From Ciborinia camelliae (taxonomy: Eukaryota > Ascomycota > Leotiomycetes > Helotiales > Sclerotiniaceae), in assembly GCA_025890175.1 (NCBI GenBank), contig JANPYM010000006.1, positions 2,306,565 to 2,370,564 of the forward strand: a DNA stretch of 64,000 nucleotides, written 5' to 3'. How positions within the stretch are numbered: position 1 is the first letter of the stretch; every line of letters starts with the position of its first letter. A program made the translations under genes and the position numbers. Positions 12,544 through 24,737 of the stretch are shown piece after piece. The notes under the pieces are model-generated. The model ran no database searches, was not told the origin of the DNA, and worked only from the letters and a program-made list of their open reading frames with translations.

Positions 12544-13256
12544 AGAGAAGATGAAATAGAAGATACCCAATAATGAAGTCAAAATAGAATAGCCAAAATA
12601 TTAATGAAACCTAAAATTATTAAACTTTTATTATCTACCTAGGTAATTGAGAGTATAAAAAGTGAATAAAAGAATAATATCAATTGATATTTCATGATAT
12701 TTCATGTAATTTCATGATATTTCATGTAATTTCATGAAATACCGAAATATGGATTCCATCGACCACAGATGACAGAAAGTGTGCTTAGTAAAGTGTTTGC
12801 AAGCAGCAAGCAGGCAAGCAGATAAGCGCAGTATCAACTCCAGCTGGACTCCCTGCCAGTCAACATCCTCAAATAAGGGTAACGTGGAATCATCCAAGTT
12901 CTACCAACAAGACGAGACAAAAGACCAGACCAGACTGTATTATCGTTTATTGATCTTATTGAATTATTTATTTATACAACAACAAAAACAAAAACAGACT
13001 TCCAACATACCATAGGCGCTAGGTATATATGCCTTCTGCCATGTGTGTATGATCATACCTACTACTGGACTGAGTAAATCCTTATGTTTACTTATGATGC
13101 TATGAAAGAAACCACATATTAAACCTAGCTACCGTTGTACCCGGCAACGCACCTTACTCAACTTACTCAACTTACCTTCACATTAGATATTGGCCAACCC
13201 GATCGCCAACATCCAAGGACCTATACCGAACTTACTCACAAGAACAAATATCCATT
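12544..13256. other. Intergenic region with 10-bp tandem repeat
   Basis: The 713-bp gap between two plus-strand genes holds a TACCTAGGTA palindrome at 12636-12645 and a tandem repeat of about 10 bp at 12686-12740. The units alternate between GATATTTCAT and GTAATTTCAT. No coding signal is seen. The right end should carry the promoter of the Herp-like gene. Confidence 0.6.
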
Positions 13257-15517
13257 ATGTCTCAATCTTTAGAAAATGAGGCTGGTAGTGATGCGCCCAC
13301 GAAGGACGAGGAGCAATCCAAATTACCAACTTTCACTCTTTGCATTGTCTCTCCTTCAGTGGAGGTCGCGAGTCCGTTAACTTTCCCCCAATTGCTGGCG
13401 AGCACTACAGTACAAGAATTGAAAGCAAAGATTAGAGATGTTGTGCAATCAAAGCCGTCCGACTCAGCCCAACGGCTGATTCATCGTGGTCGAATGCTGG
13501 ACAGGGGATCGCAAACGATGTTAGAAGTCTTTGGTCAAGAGAGCGTGAGTATATGTTTACCCACAGAAGTAATGCGTTTGCTGAACCTATCTTTCAGCTA
13601 TCAAGTCTGGACAATCAAACTCTTCATCTAGTTCTCCGACCTCCCCCAGAAGCGACTTCAATGGAAACCACAAATTCTCCCGCACAAAACACCCTATCAA
13701 ATCTACCCCCTCCTCCCCCTTTCCCCGGTACCACCCCTCCGCCTCATCTTCATGAGGCACAACACCAACATCAGCATCGTCATGCCACGACCGCCACGCC
13801 GACGGAAAGGCTGCAGCAATTACAAAGGGAGACGGAACGTCTACAGCTAGAACTCGAAGCAGGCACTCGGGCTTATCAATCTCAGGTCGGACGTTACATG
13901 AATTTAGGAAATCATATGCCGCTCCAGCTACCGCTACCGCCACCGCCACTGCCCGTTTCTCGAAATCCTAATGCTCCAAACGCAAATCCTACCTCGATTC
14001 AACAACTCATTGCGCAGCATAATCAAAGGCAAGCCGCAGCAGGACGTCATGGGGCTCAAGATATAGGTGGGCAGCCAAATATGTTCACGGCTCTAGACGA
14101 AATGAATTCCGGTAGATCAACTCCCCAATTCCGGACTCCTGACCATAGCGCTACTTACACGCGGCAAGGTGTCGGCCCAAATGGGGAGAGATGGCAAGTG
14201 ACAGTGAATGAGACTACAACCACAGTTCCTGCATTTCGATCATCCGAGGGACATAACTCATTTCGATCACCCGAGCAACATAATCATGGACAACACCCCA
14301 CGGTGCCCTTTGGTGCAACTTCAGGAAACCCTGCGTTAGATTTACAGAACATTTTACGCAATGTAGACAGATTAAGGGCTCAAAGATCTTCATCAACTAC
14401 CCCTGCACCTGCGACCACATCTACCCCTAGCACACCTCTGTCTACTGTGTCTCCCAACCCAGCCGCGAGTACATCTGTACCAAACTTGACCTCAACTCCA
14501 ACAACTTCCACTACTACATCATCCCATTCGGTTGAGCCCATCGTCTATATACTCACGTCTCCTTCGGGCCCGCGTGCCCTTTTAATTAACAACTCCGAGA
14601 CTTTCTATACACCACGTACGTCGAGATCCCGTCAGAACATTGGCGTTGGCGGCCGAGATTTACTTGGCTTGCCTGAATATCGCAATAGGAATGCCCAAAG
14701 GGCTAGAATGGCACGTGGAAACCGACCGCGGGCAAATGAAGCAGCCCCTGTCGAATTTGTACCTATCCACAATCGTGTCCAAAGACCAGGGGTGCCTATC
14801 GCACTCCAATTTTTCAACGTGCTTTGGTTGATCGTTAGACTAGTGGGGTTCGTGTGGTTCTTTACTTCTGGAAACAGTAGCTGGTCAAGATTCTTGATGA
14901 TGAGTGGACTTGCAGTAGTTGTCTTTCTGATAAATACAGGAGTCTTTACTGGAGTCTTCAACGGGGTTGCTGAGCAATTTTGGGGTCCAATCAGAAGACA
15001 TCTAGAAAACCTGATTCCTCTTGCTGGACCGGATGCGGCGCTTGTACCTGCAGCAAATGCTGCAATAGTACCTCAGAACGGAGCTGTGGAAGCGGGTGCT
15101 CACCCTCGATTACCCCACGGCCAACTTGACGAGGCTCAAGTAGCTGCAAGAATCCTCGAGCAACAGCGACAAAGACAGATGCAACCTGGCTGGCTTGTTA
15201 CACAAATTCGGAGAGCAGAGCATGCTGCGCTTCTCTTTGTGGCGAGTCTTATCCCTGGCGTTGGAGAAAGACATATTGCTGCTCGAGATAATGCAGCGAG
15301 GGAAGCTGGGGCGGCGGCCGAAGCGGAAAGACGGCGTGTCGAAGCCGAGAATGCCGCAGGTACGGCAGAAGGTGCCGAGAGGACTTCCGGCGCCGCAAAT
15401 GATGGCGAACAGCAGCCTGAAAGAGTTGTCGAGGGAGGAGAAGTGAGCGGCGAGAATCCGAGGCCAAATGCCGATGTAGAGCGCGAAGCACCCCCTGCCC
15501 AACCTCTGGTTGTTTAA
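13257..15517 (+). CDS. Herp/Usa1-like ubiquitin-like ER membrane protein (ERAD)
   Basis: Exons 13257-13544 and 13598-15517 (53-nt intron, GTGAGT...TTTCAG) encode about 735 residues. A ubiquitin-like domain spans roughly residues 25-115 and is split by the intron. It includes the VQELKAKI, QRLIHRGRML and LHLVLR strands. A long Pro/Ser/Thr/Gln-rich, probably disordered region follows. A paired hydrophobic hairpin lies at about residues 503-547, with SSWSRFLMMSG between its halves. The C-terminal amphipathic block GWLVTQIRRAEHAALLF is near 627-645. The hairpin and C-terminal block resemble human HERPUD1 (SSLSRFLMVMG, AWLVFKTF). Herp and yeast Usa1 scaffold the Hrd1 ligase for ER-associated degradation. 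A very acidic/Ala-rich tail follows. The Herp relation is by remembered motif similarity, and whether this is the true Usa1 orthologue is inferred. Confidence 0.75.
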
Positions 15518-15861
15518 TAGTCGTTGGCTGTGATTTTGATAAAGACGGTCGTGAACATACGGCATCAGCTAGATTTTCTTTGGAAACTTTTCTCTCATTT
15601 TCCTAGGCAGGTACACTGCGTACAAATTGACCGCTCAGCGTTCAAGATTTTAATGATGAGATGAAGCGGTTTATAATAGCTTAGGCTGAATATGTTGATA
15701 CCAGCACAAAATTCTTTTTTGCAAACAGGAGAACGTCAAATGAAATCGATAGCACATAATGCCTAACTGTGAACTAATGATAATCCCATGATGATTTCTT
15801 CCCCGCACCAAGCACTCACCGCTTATATCCCCATATATACATACATCCATGTCCATCCATC
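15518..15861. other. Convergent 3' flanks
   Basis: This 344-bp gap separates the Herp-like stop codon from the Vps3 stop codon. The genes converge, so it should contain both 3' UTRs. No other feature is seen. Confidence 0.6.
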
Positions 15862-18800
15862 CTACTCTGCTCCTTCACCCTCCATCTCGAACTTTGGACC
15901 TATCTCCCTCACTCTATCAACCAACACCACACTCGCCTTCAAATTATCCGCTCCACTCAACGCCTTCACGACCATCGTCTCACTCCTCTCCCTTACAATC
16001 CGCCTCAGAGCACTCACCAAAAATCCACTCACCAACTCGACACTCCACGTATCGGGTATCATCCCCAACACATCTCCCACATCAAACCAGCCCCCAAAAC
16101 GTTCGAGGAGGGAACTAGTTTGCTCTACACGATTACTAAGATCATCTATTTTCAAAAATTCCGCCAGGAGCGAGTGGAACAGCGCGGCTTGTTCCGAGCG
16201 TGTAGGCAGGGTCGCCGGGGACAAGGTGCCGGAAATGGGATGGTAGATGCTGGAACCGCCGAGGAGACAGTAATTAATCGCGGTATCGTAATCGCCGAGC
16301 CCGTGCGTTAGAAGACGGAGCGCTTCGCCGTGGTGAGATTGGCGGCCATCGAGGATGATGACTTCGGGGACGAGTTCTTGGGTGTAAGGAGCGATGCGGG
16401 CGAGGATCGAAACGACATCGTATTGGGAAGCGGAGCCTTGACTGCCTCCGAGAAGTTGGAGGAGACGGAGACGACTGTGCCACCATTCTTCATCGAGGGT
16501 GTTTTCGGTGATGAATTGGCGGTATGTTGGTTTGGGGGGTCGGAGGGCTCGGTAGGATTCATAGGTTTGGATGAGTGTTGCTCTAGCTTTGGGAGACTCT
16601 TCGAGTTTGGCGGTTACTATGTCGAGATAGTATGCAATAAGTTCGTTGATGTATTCTGAATGGTGTTTCGTAAAGACCAAATACTCAAGGAAATCTTTCA
16701 CCGCACCAGGCGCCCCCTCTCGTAATATCTTGAGAGCTTGTGTCGGTTCAAACTTGACTCGACTTTGCCCGTCGGCAAAGACTTGAACCCCGAGTTTGGG
16801 ATTTCTTGATGCCAGCCAAACACCATAGTCTCGCACAAGGGCAGGGTTTCGAACATTGATTAGATACTTTCGTACTTCACTTTCCCCATCTAGGAGCTCG
16901 CCTCCTTCATCTTCTTCTCCCTCAATAATGCTTCTCCATGTGCTTAATACTTCCTCGGTCATCTTTCTACTTTGGTACAAACGACTGAGAACATATAAGC
17001 GATTATAAGATTGGAGCAGAGATATTGCTCGTTCAAAACATTCAACACCGTGATCCACTAGATTATTCAGTTCCGCCCGTATTGATTTAGGTCTCGCTGG
17101 CCCACGAGGAGATGATTTATCCAGCTGTAGTAGTACAACCAAGAGGGCAGCATCGACACTTTTGAAGACCTCAGTCTCATTTGAAATGCTGCCGAATCCT
17201 TTCCTTCGGCGCCAAGAGAGCAGAAATTTTCTTAGAAAACGAAGAACTTGCTCAGTCATTACGCCATGTCTCTTTGAACTTTGAGTATCCCAAACTCCGT
17301 TTGTCACTGTTATAAAATTATCTGCAGCGTCCTTCAGGCCACCGTGAATCCAAATCCCAGTCTTTCCTTCAATGATCTCATTTCGTAAGACGGGAATAAT
17401 AGCAAGAATAACTCTGGGATCAAGGCTTCCCTCCGAAAGAGCCTCCTCAGCAGCTCCGTATTCAGTCTCTGTAGCTTGACCCGCTGGAGCTGTCAGTAGA
17501 CTGATAAAAATGAGCAACCCTATCTTCTGTCTTATATAGCCCAAGCTAATAAATTCAGTCTCGGTTTTGGCTTCACGGCCACGTAGAGAATTCATTAATT
17601 CAATGGCTTTCCTTCTGTCAAGAGATGATACTTCTTCATCCCCAGTCTCCATGCCAAGCTCCGCGTCGAGACGTAGGGCAGGTGGATTTCGAACTGCCCA
17701 CCATACGTTCTTTCCGGACCAAGTAACGACTCGTGCTCGTGATTTCCCTAGTCTCTGCGCAAATTGTTGCTCTTCGTCGTTGCGACGGGCTTCCCAGCCC
17801 GGCGAGAGCGATTCTTCGAATAGTTCCCTCTCGCCCGAGACTCTTTGCAGTGACACTGCAGTTGGAGAATCCACACTTCTCAGAGATAATGTGGATGTGT
17901 TCAAAGATTTTAGCGCAAAAGGTTGAAAGCGTTTTAGCCGAAGTTTGTCGACCACGTCATCAAAATAAACATCCCCAGACTGAATGACTGTTCTTAGCCC
18001 GATCTTGCGTTCTCCTTCATTGCCACTCTCTTCATCCGATGATGGAGCTTCCAGCCAGAACTTCTGTACTGCATCCTCCCCAGGATCAAGGTCCCACCGT
18101 TGAATTTCTATACCATGTCGCAGCACATCACCGTCTTCAAATGCCATGGAAGCAAGCACGTATCCTTCCTCCTCCTCTTCCATTGTATTAGGTATGGGGT
18201 CAACATCAATACCACGACCATCCACAACAACCTCATCGGGATATCTGGCAAAGTCTAATGTTGATCTAGTAACATCGCCCTCAAGATTTACGAACATGCC
18301 GACTCCATGATCACCCGTACCAGTGCCTGTGACAAGAAGGAACTCCTGCGGGGAAGGTGAGACTATGTGTGGCTTCAAGTATATAGGCGGCGTGGAAGAT
18401 GGAGGAGCTTGAGCGCTGGCCACAGATGAATCAGCTGGAGGAAGTGGTAAGGGTTTCTCCGGACTGGGTTCACGCTGCGCAGGCCCCGACGAACTGGCCG
18501 TAGCTACAGGTGAGGCGTCCCGAAATAAGCGGTCAGGAGTACCTCGTCCAGAACGATCTCTGCTTACAGCTCGTAGACTGTCTCGTCGCGGACCGGCCAT
18601 GAAAGCACCAAGACTTGTACTTCTTCCATGAATTCGGTCATTTGATGGACTCGGATGAGTCAAAGATGAGTTTCTTGAAACTCCACCACCGCTATTGCCA
18701 GATATATCCTCGACCCGCCCACCCACACTGCCAGACTGGGAATCATCTGAGGTTGATATAGGAAAGAGAGGTATTTTCAGTTGACGATCGACATCAAGTA

Positions 18801-19562
18801 AAGCGTAAGACCTAGAATCTGCAACACAAGCAAATGAATCACGGCGGATAGATATAGTGCTTCCTGCAAAATCTATTGTCTATTGATACATCAGCCCAGC
18901 ACTTATGCATGACCTCGACTAAACGTACCCTCACAGCTCGAGGATCTTCCCCAATTCTCACAACTCTCATCTTCTTGTTCAGCGAAACGAGTACTGTAAC
19001 TCCTCTGCCATCTTGTTCTGGGCTTATTAAATCTGTATTCAAATCTATGCCGCCAATCCAGTTGCAAGGCCGAATCTGCGTTGTCCCAAATACTGGACTT
19101 AACTCTGGCAAGGAGTAGAAAGTAACTGTCCAGTTGCACAATATGCAAGCTTTATTGACACTAGGAAGCAGCAAAATCTGTTGAACACCAGGTCTGTCTC
19201 GAGTAGATGGCTCATGATAGGCAGGAGGTAGTCTCGAGGCTAGAATATATGATGGCTTTCCCGAGGTATCGGCTGGATCTGGGGGGATCTGTACAAAATG
19301 AAGGATTTCAGAGGCCGAAGTTCCAATATAAAGGTTTTGATCTGCAGATGAACATTAGCAATAGAACAAGATGACGAGAATATAAAGAGAGTAATTACTT
19401 ACCTAGAAATTCCACACAGTTAATCTCAATATCCGCCCTATCTCCATCTGCAGACAAGGGCAGGTCCGCAATCAGGCTGCGTAGAACATAAGGACCATTT
19501 TCCGGAACTCTTCGTTTCCTCTTGCGCGAATTCGAAATATCTTCCGGATCATTTGAAGCCAT
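15862..19562 (-). CDS. VPS3: CORVET subunit Vps3 (TGFBRAP1/Vps39-like)
   Basis: Three exons on the minus strand: 19562-19403, 19341-18929 and 18879-15862, about 1196 residues. The N-terminal half carries a citron-homology (CNH) domain, with blocks NLYIGTSASEILHF, LLLPSVNKACILCNW and FACVADSRSYALLD. A Ser/Pro-rich insertion interrupts it at about residues 236-330. The middle is helical, and the C-terminus matches the Vps39/TGFBRAP1 zinc-less domain 2 region (ALRLLTHGLGDYDTAINYC, SALRRIVRER). Vps3 is the Rab5-binding end of the CORVET tether in early endosome fusion. The second intron (18928-18880) has three nearby AG acceptors. Only the first (CAATAG) keeps the frame into the conserved GSTISIRRDSFAC block. 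The related HOPS subunit Vam6/Vps39 is the main alternative. Length and CNH details favour Vps3. Confidence 0.8.
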
Positions 19563-20109
19563 TATGAAGGGCTTACTATCAACTTGTAATTATCATGGCC
19601 AGTGCAAATATACTCACTCATGATCGTTGAGCTTTTGCGGCGCATTGGATGATACGGTCATCATCAGTGAGTGGGTGGTTTAGGTTTAGGCTCTTGTACC
19701 TGTGGGAAGCGTGGGCGCCACTGGGAAGGCTACGATTACAGGGGTGCTAGCTCCCGTCACCCTGAAGCTTAGGGTCACCCAATAAGCACCTGCATGAACG
19801 AACGAACACCTTGCGTATTTGCATACGAGATACGAGGCATAAGGTAATTCATTCATTCATTCATTATTGCACTGCTGTGGGTAAATGCTTGAGTATTATT
19901 AGAACCATTCTGCCAAACGGATTCATTTACATTACATTACATTACATTGCAATACATTGCAATACAATACAATACAATACAATACAATACAATACAATAC
20001 AATACAATTCAATCAATAAATCAACTCCAAAGTACCTTTATGCTTTTACCTTCATAAGACTTCACTTTTCGCAAGTGTTTATGATTCTTTGCGTGTCGAC
20101 ATTATTGCG
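19563..20109. promoter_or_regulatory. Divergent Vps3/Coy1 promoter with pentanucleotide repeat
   Basis: 547 bp separate the divergent start codons. The Coy1-proximal half contains CATTA/CAATA pentanucleotide repeats at about 19928-20010, and ATTC repeats lie at 19848-19865. These sit roughly 100 to 180 bp upstream of the Coy1 ATG, so length changes would alter its leader or promoter. Confidence 0.55.
19928..20010. repeat. Pentanucleotide microsatellite (CATTA)n(CAATA)n
   Basis: The tract begins with five-base CATTA units and passes through CATTGCAATA into about eleven CAATA units. It lies in the presumed 5' region of the Coy1 gene and is a clear simple repeat. Confidence 0.9.
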
Positions 20110-22511
20110 ATGACCGATTTCGCAGAATCAGCACTGGCAGCTTCCGTGTCAAGTCTTCCATCTCCGCCCGCAGATCATGTAGCTTCAGGACAAGATGGAG
20201 ACAACAAGTTTCAAAAGGCAATATCAGCGTGGAGGAGTGAGTCCCTGATGTTCCACGGGACTTCAATACTCGTGCTAATCATCCACAGCTATCGACCTCA
20301 CCTCCATGATACCGTCCCTTGACAACACCGCATCAGAAATCGTTCAATATCAGAGGGACTCAACTGTGCAGCGCAAGGAGCTGGCACAGAAGACGAAGGA
20401 TTTCCGAAAGTTGGATGACCCAAATAAGCTATCTGAAATAAAAGGGTTACTGAAAGGTTGGCTTTTCTAAGATGCGCAATGCATTGCCCTCCCTACTGAC
20501 ACGAATATCTACTATAGCATATCAGACCTTCATAGATCTCCTCACAAACCACTCCAAATCTACGAATTCGGCCTTCCTACAAGTATACTCATCTTTATCC
20601 GAAGCCCCAGATCCATATCCTTTGCTCGAAGCATCTGTCGATTCCTTACTGCTATCCGAGGATACACTCCCTAAGATTACACAAGAGAATGAACATCTGC
20701 AAAAAAGTGTTGGTAAACTCACGACTCAATTGGAGGATACGGAATCCAGATTAGAAACGGAAAGAACTGCGCGCAAAAATCTGGAGGAAGGTCTAGAAAC
20801 TAAAGTCAAAGATGTCGAAACTTCTTGGGCCGCTGTACTGGAAGAGAAGAAGGACAATTGGGAAGCGAAGGAGAAGTCATTAGAAGAAAAGGTGGAAAAC
20901 CAGGAACGCTTATTGAATGAAATCAAGGCGAGCTACGAGGTCAACCAGCGTCTAGGACAATCCGAGAATGCAGATACAGATGGAAGCCGCGGACATGTTA
21001 CGAGTGCGGAATTGGAGATGGTCACATCCGATTTGGAACGTACGAGCGTCCGTTTAGCAGAGGTCGAAGCTCGAAATGAGCAATTACGAATAGAATTAGC
21101 TCAGTCGGCTTCCCAAGTTCCAAGCCAGCCAGCATTGGCTTTGGAAGATGAACCCGCCTACATGCGCTTAAGATCGGAAAACTCATCGTTGCTGAGGAAG
21201 TTGGATGCAGCAAGAGTGGAAAGGGATGCCAGGAAGCGAGATCTTGATACTAAGCTCCGAAGCTTGGAGAGAGAGATTGGAATGCTCAAAGAAGAGCGGG
21301 ATTCACTGAAGGCTAAAGTTCAAAAATGGAGCGATTATGAAGACGTGAAGCAAGAACTGGAAGTTTTGAAGAGTATTGAGTTTTCCATGGGGGATGATGA
21401 GGAAACACAGGATATCGGAGCTAGTTCCAATACTCAAGAACCTTCAGGAAATGGTTCGTCAGGAAAAGTAAAAGGGGAGACCCTAGAGCAGCTTCTTCTT
21501 GCCAGGAACAAAAAATTGAGCGATGAACTCACAATATTGAGAGTTTCTCATCAAGACCTGCAAAGTCGCTTGCAAACCATGCAAGAAACTCTTTCCACGA
21601 CCAATACCGAGTTGGAAAAGGCGCAAACTTTGGTCGCTACATTGGAAAACGATCTGACGAATGTACAAAACGGGGTGAGCGCCTACCCTTCCGCTCCTTC
21701 CGTAGCCGGAACGTATTCAAGTCGTTATCCTCAATCAGCAATCGGCCAATTCGCGTCGAGAAACCGCAGAATATCACCCACTTCATCAATTATATCTGGA
21801 TTTGATCCTAGAACGCCAATAGGCAGCACACCAGTGGATATTCTTAGATCAGGCGAACCTGTAGGGGGAGGTTCGGGAATTCTTCCCATGATTACGGCTC
21901 AACGTGATCGATTCAAGAAACGCAACTCGGAGTTAGAGAATGAGCTTTCCGAAAGTCATCGAACGGTATCTTCGTTGAGGCAAGAAATCTCTGCTTTGCA
22001 AAAAGATAATCTGAACCTGTATGAAAAGACAAGATATGTTTCAACATATAATCGAGCAGGCCCAACAGCATCGTCGGCATCCGCTTATGCTACCAACCCC
22101 AATCCATCCACGGTCCAAATTTCTTCATCGACATCTTCTGGTCTCGCCTTGAATCGATATCGCTCGGCATATGAATCCAACATTTCGCCCTTCGCGGCAT
22201 TCCGTGGACGAGAATCAGCTCGCGCATATAAACGGATGAGTTTACCCGAAAGAATAGTATTTTCAATTACAAGAATGGTATTAGCGACCAGGACGAGCCG
22301 AAACCTATTCGCGGGTTATTGTGTGGCCCTTCATTTGATGGTGTTCTTTTCTCTATATTGGTTAGGTAGTGTCGATGTCGATCAGCATGGGAGTCATCTA
22401 GGCCAAGCGGCTCTTGCAGCCGCTGGAGGAGCTAAAGGAGTAGTTGATTCTGGGACGGACGCTGCGCATGGTGATTGGCATCAGGAGGGGTTTAATGGGA
22501 AGATATCGTGA
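20110..22511 (+). CDS. COY1: Golgi coiled-coil membrane protein Coy1/CASP
   Basis: Exons 20110-20236, 20289-20456 and 20518-22511 give about 762 residues. The N-terminal block FQKAISAWR, then (across the splice) TIDLTSMIPSLDNTASEIV and RKLDDPNKLSEIKGLLK, is the conserved CASP/Cux N-terminus. Long heptad-rich coiled coils follow. Near the C-terminus is the conserved SLPERIVFSITRMVLATRTSRNLF block, then one transmembrane segment at about residues 692-713 (GYCVALHLMVFFSLYW) and a short luminal tail. CASP/Coy1 is a tail-anchored golgin that acts in retrograde Golgi tethering. The ATG at 20110 is the first in frame, and all three exons contribute conserved family sequence. High confidence. Confidence 0.93.
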
Positions 22512-24737
22512 TGGAGGAATGAATGAATAGGGGATCTGTTGTACTATCATGTGATAATAGAGGCAATTTGCCAATTTCTTCTGGTACATACATGATGGGT
22601 TCCAGGATTCGTCATCGTGTATATCTGCCGTTCATCCAAATGAATTGAGACAAGATTAGATTATATGATAGTTATTTTCTGGAGTAAAGACCGCGACCTT
22701 CTAATGTCTTGGAAAATTTGCCCTGCTTCCCTATCTAGGTAGAAGCCAATACCGGCAAAGCTAATCCCTAAATGTGGAACCACCCATCTTATCATTTCTT
22801 CTCGTAGTCAGGCATCTCTGATAGTGAAATGACCTTGGCTCGGTTGGTTGGTCATGATGAACTTGCCACGCTTGTTTGCAGGACGGACGACATTCATTAT
22901 TATTGACGACCAATCTCATGTCATCCCATCGAACGAACTTACCGCTTGGACATCTTTGGTAGCCCGTAACCAGCCAGGGTGGGATAAATATAGATCTTTT
23001 ATGTTTTTTTCTCGTTTTACCTACTACTACTGTACTGGATTGTCATAGATAGGCGCCCATATATTTATTATGCAGGCCAATCGGATAGATTAGAAAGCTT
23101 GATTCCAAAAATAATTAATTTTCCGATGGGATGGGATGGAGATGGCGATGGAGATGGCGATGGCGATGGCGATGGAGATGGGGAAGAGGAAGAGAAAGAG
23201 GAAGGAAGCGGAAGAACATGCGCAGATTTCCAATTTTTCTTGGTAGAACGAATGAAGGAACGAATGGGTGGGTACTCATCTCATCTCTCTCCCAATTTCT
23301 TCTTCCTTGGATTGTTCTACCAAAAGTTGTGCAATCCATTTGTTGTTCCTTCGTAGCATGAGGAAAATCTTTGGATTAGTATGTGCGAAGTGTGAAGCAA
23401 TAATCACTTCGTGCAGTAGTCAGCTTCTCTTGTCATACCTTACGGTGGGATGAGTTGATGACCATGTATGTATGAGATGTATGTGATGTATGTGATGGTC
23501 GCACGTACTTGATGTTAAAAGAAAGAATAGAATAAGCAATGGATGGGATCCACCAGAACCGTGGGCCTTGCCTGATATCTGATATCAGCACCTTAACCAA
23601 AAAAAACTGAAAGGATTCTGGCTGTCGGTTTTCCTCACATAATCCGTGATCCATCAACTCGGGCTCTCATTTCTCGTTTCTTATTTCTCAGCCATTTGAA
23701 GTTTGACTGTATACAGAAGAAAGAAAGATCTAGGTAACATCTGCAGTGAGAATTAAGGCTAAAACCTCCTCCCCCCACCAACCTCTCCAATTTGAGACGG
23801 GTCAAAGGTAACTTTCGCTTAAGCTTGGGTTACCTCCACCAACCTCTATTTAAGCGTAAGCGTATCGGCATCCAATCTCATCCATCCATTCAACATTAGA
23901 CTCAAAACTTCCCGTCAAATAAAAATCATCAAGAACCAATCACTCACAAATGTGCAGAAATATTAGAGACTGTTATGGAACAAGTTACATGAACCCCCTG
24001 CATATAGAGTGACCTACCTAGTCCTCTCCTGTCCTCCGCAAACTACTAGCTAGGCATTCATCTGCAAGACACAAGGATAAAATAGACTTTTACAACCTCA
24101 TCTGCCCCCCCTCACCTCCCCCCTGTTTCTCGCGACTGGTTCGCGAGGCCTGTCTTGCCGCCATCCTAAAGATTAGTTCGGTCTGGGGGACACAACCTTG
24201 GGCTTTTCCCACTTTAACGAAAAAGAAGAGTTACATACATAGTGCGTACAGACTTCCGAGTCCCTTTTGTACGTATCCGACTACTGTGTACATGATGATA
24301 GACTTACTTAACCTACATGACATGGTGGTAAGCGGCTGTTTTCCAGGATTAGTATCAAGGGAATTGCAATGGGTATTGCCAATCAAGCCCAGGTGTTTGA
24401 TAGTATAAGACGCTTGCTCAGCGCCTGTGAGATATGAATTTGGAAGTCCAATTATTCATTTCATTGAACAATTAATCCGTTGGAACTTTTGGTGCGCTTA
24501 AAAAGTTTTATGTCTGTTGGTCTCTTATTAGTTTCCATTGAGACCATAGAACCTATATATCTATCTCATCGAGGATCTGTTCTGGCTCATCGATTTATTT
24601 ATTCATTCACCTCTTTCATAAAATCTAGAGTTGGACCTCTCTGTTTCTTTCCTTTAGTGTCTTCTCTGGTAACTGGTTTAATATTTTCTTACCTTTCTTA
24701 CTTCTTTTACTTTTCGTCATCGCAATTCATATTCATC
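22512..24737. other. Intergenic region with GATGGM hexanucleotide repeat
   Basis: A 2.2-kb stretch with no supportable gene. A (GATGGA/GATGGC) hexanucleotide repeat lies at 23135-23182. Open frames through it read Asp/Gly or Trp/Arg runs and are not credible genes. CT-rich segments near 23760-23930 and 24095-24125 could be leader or promoter DNA of the downstream secreted protein. A TATA-like TATATAT lies at 24554-24560, about 180 bp before its ATG. Confidence 0.55.
23135..23182. repeat. Hexanucleotide tandem repeat GATGGM
   Basis: Eight six-base units alternate between GATGGA and GATGGC. Clear simple repeat in non-coding DNA. Confidence 0.9.

Noticed and set aside
23099..23361. Small frames through the GATGGM repeat
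   Set aside because: Asp/Gly and Trp/Arg runs are direct products of the hexanucleotide repeat.
24480..24737. N-terminal extension of the DUF3455 protein
   Set aside because: The upstream in-frame stretch is hydrophobic by chance and starts at a non-ATG codon. The signal peptide begins at the ATG at 24738.
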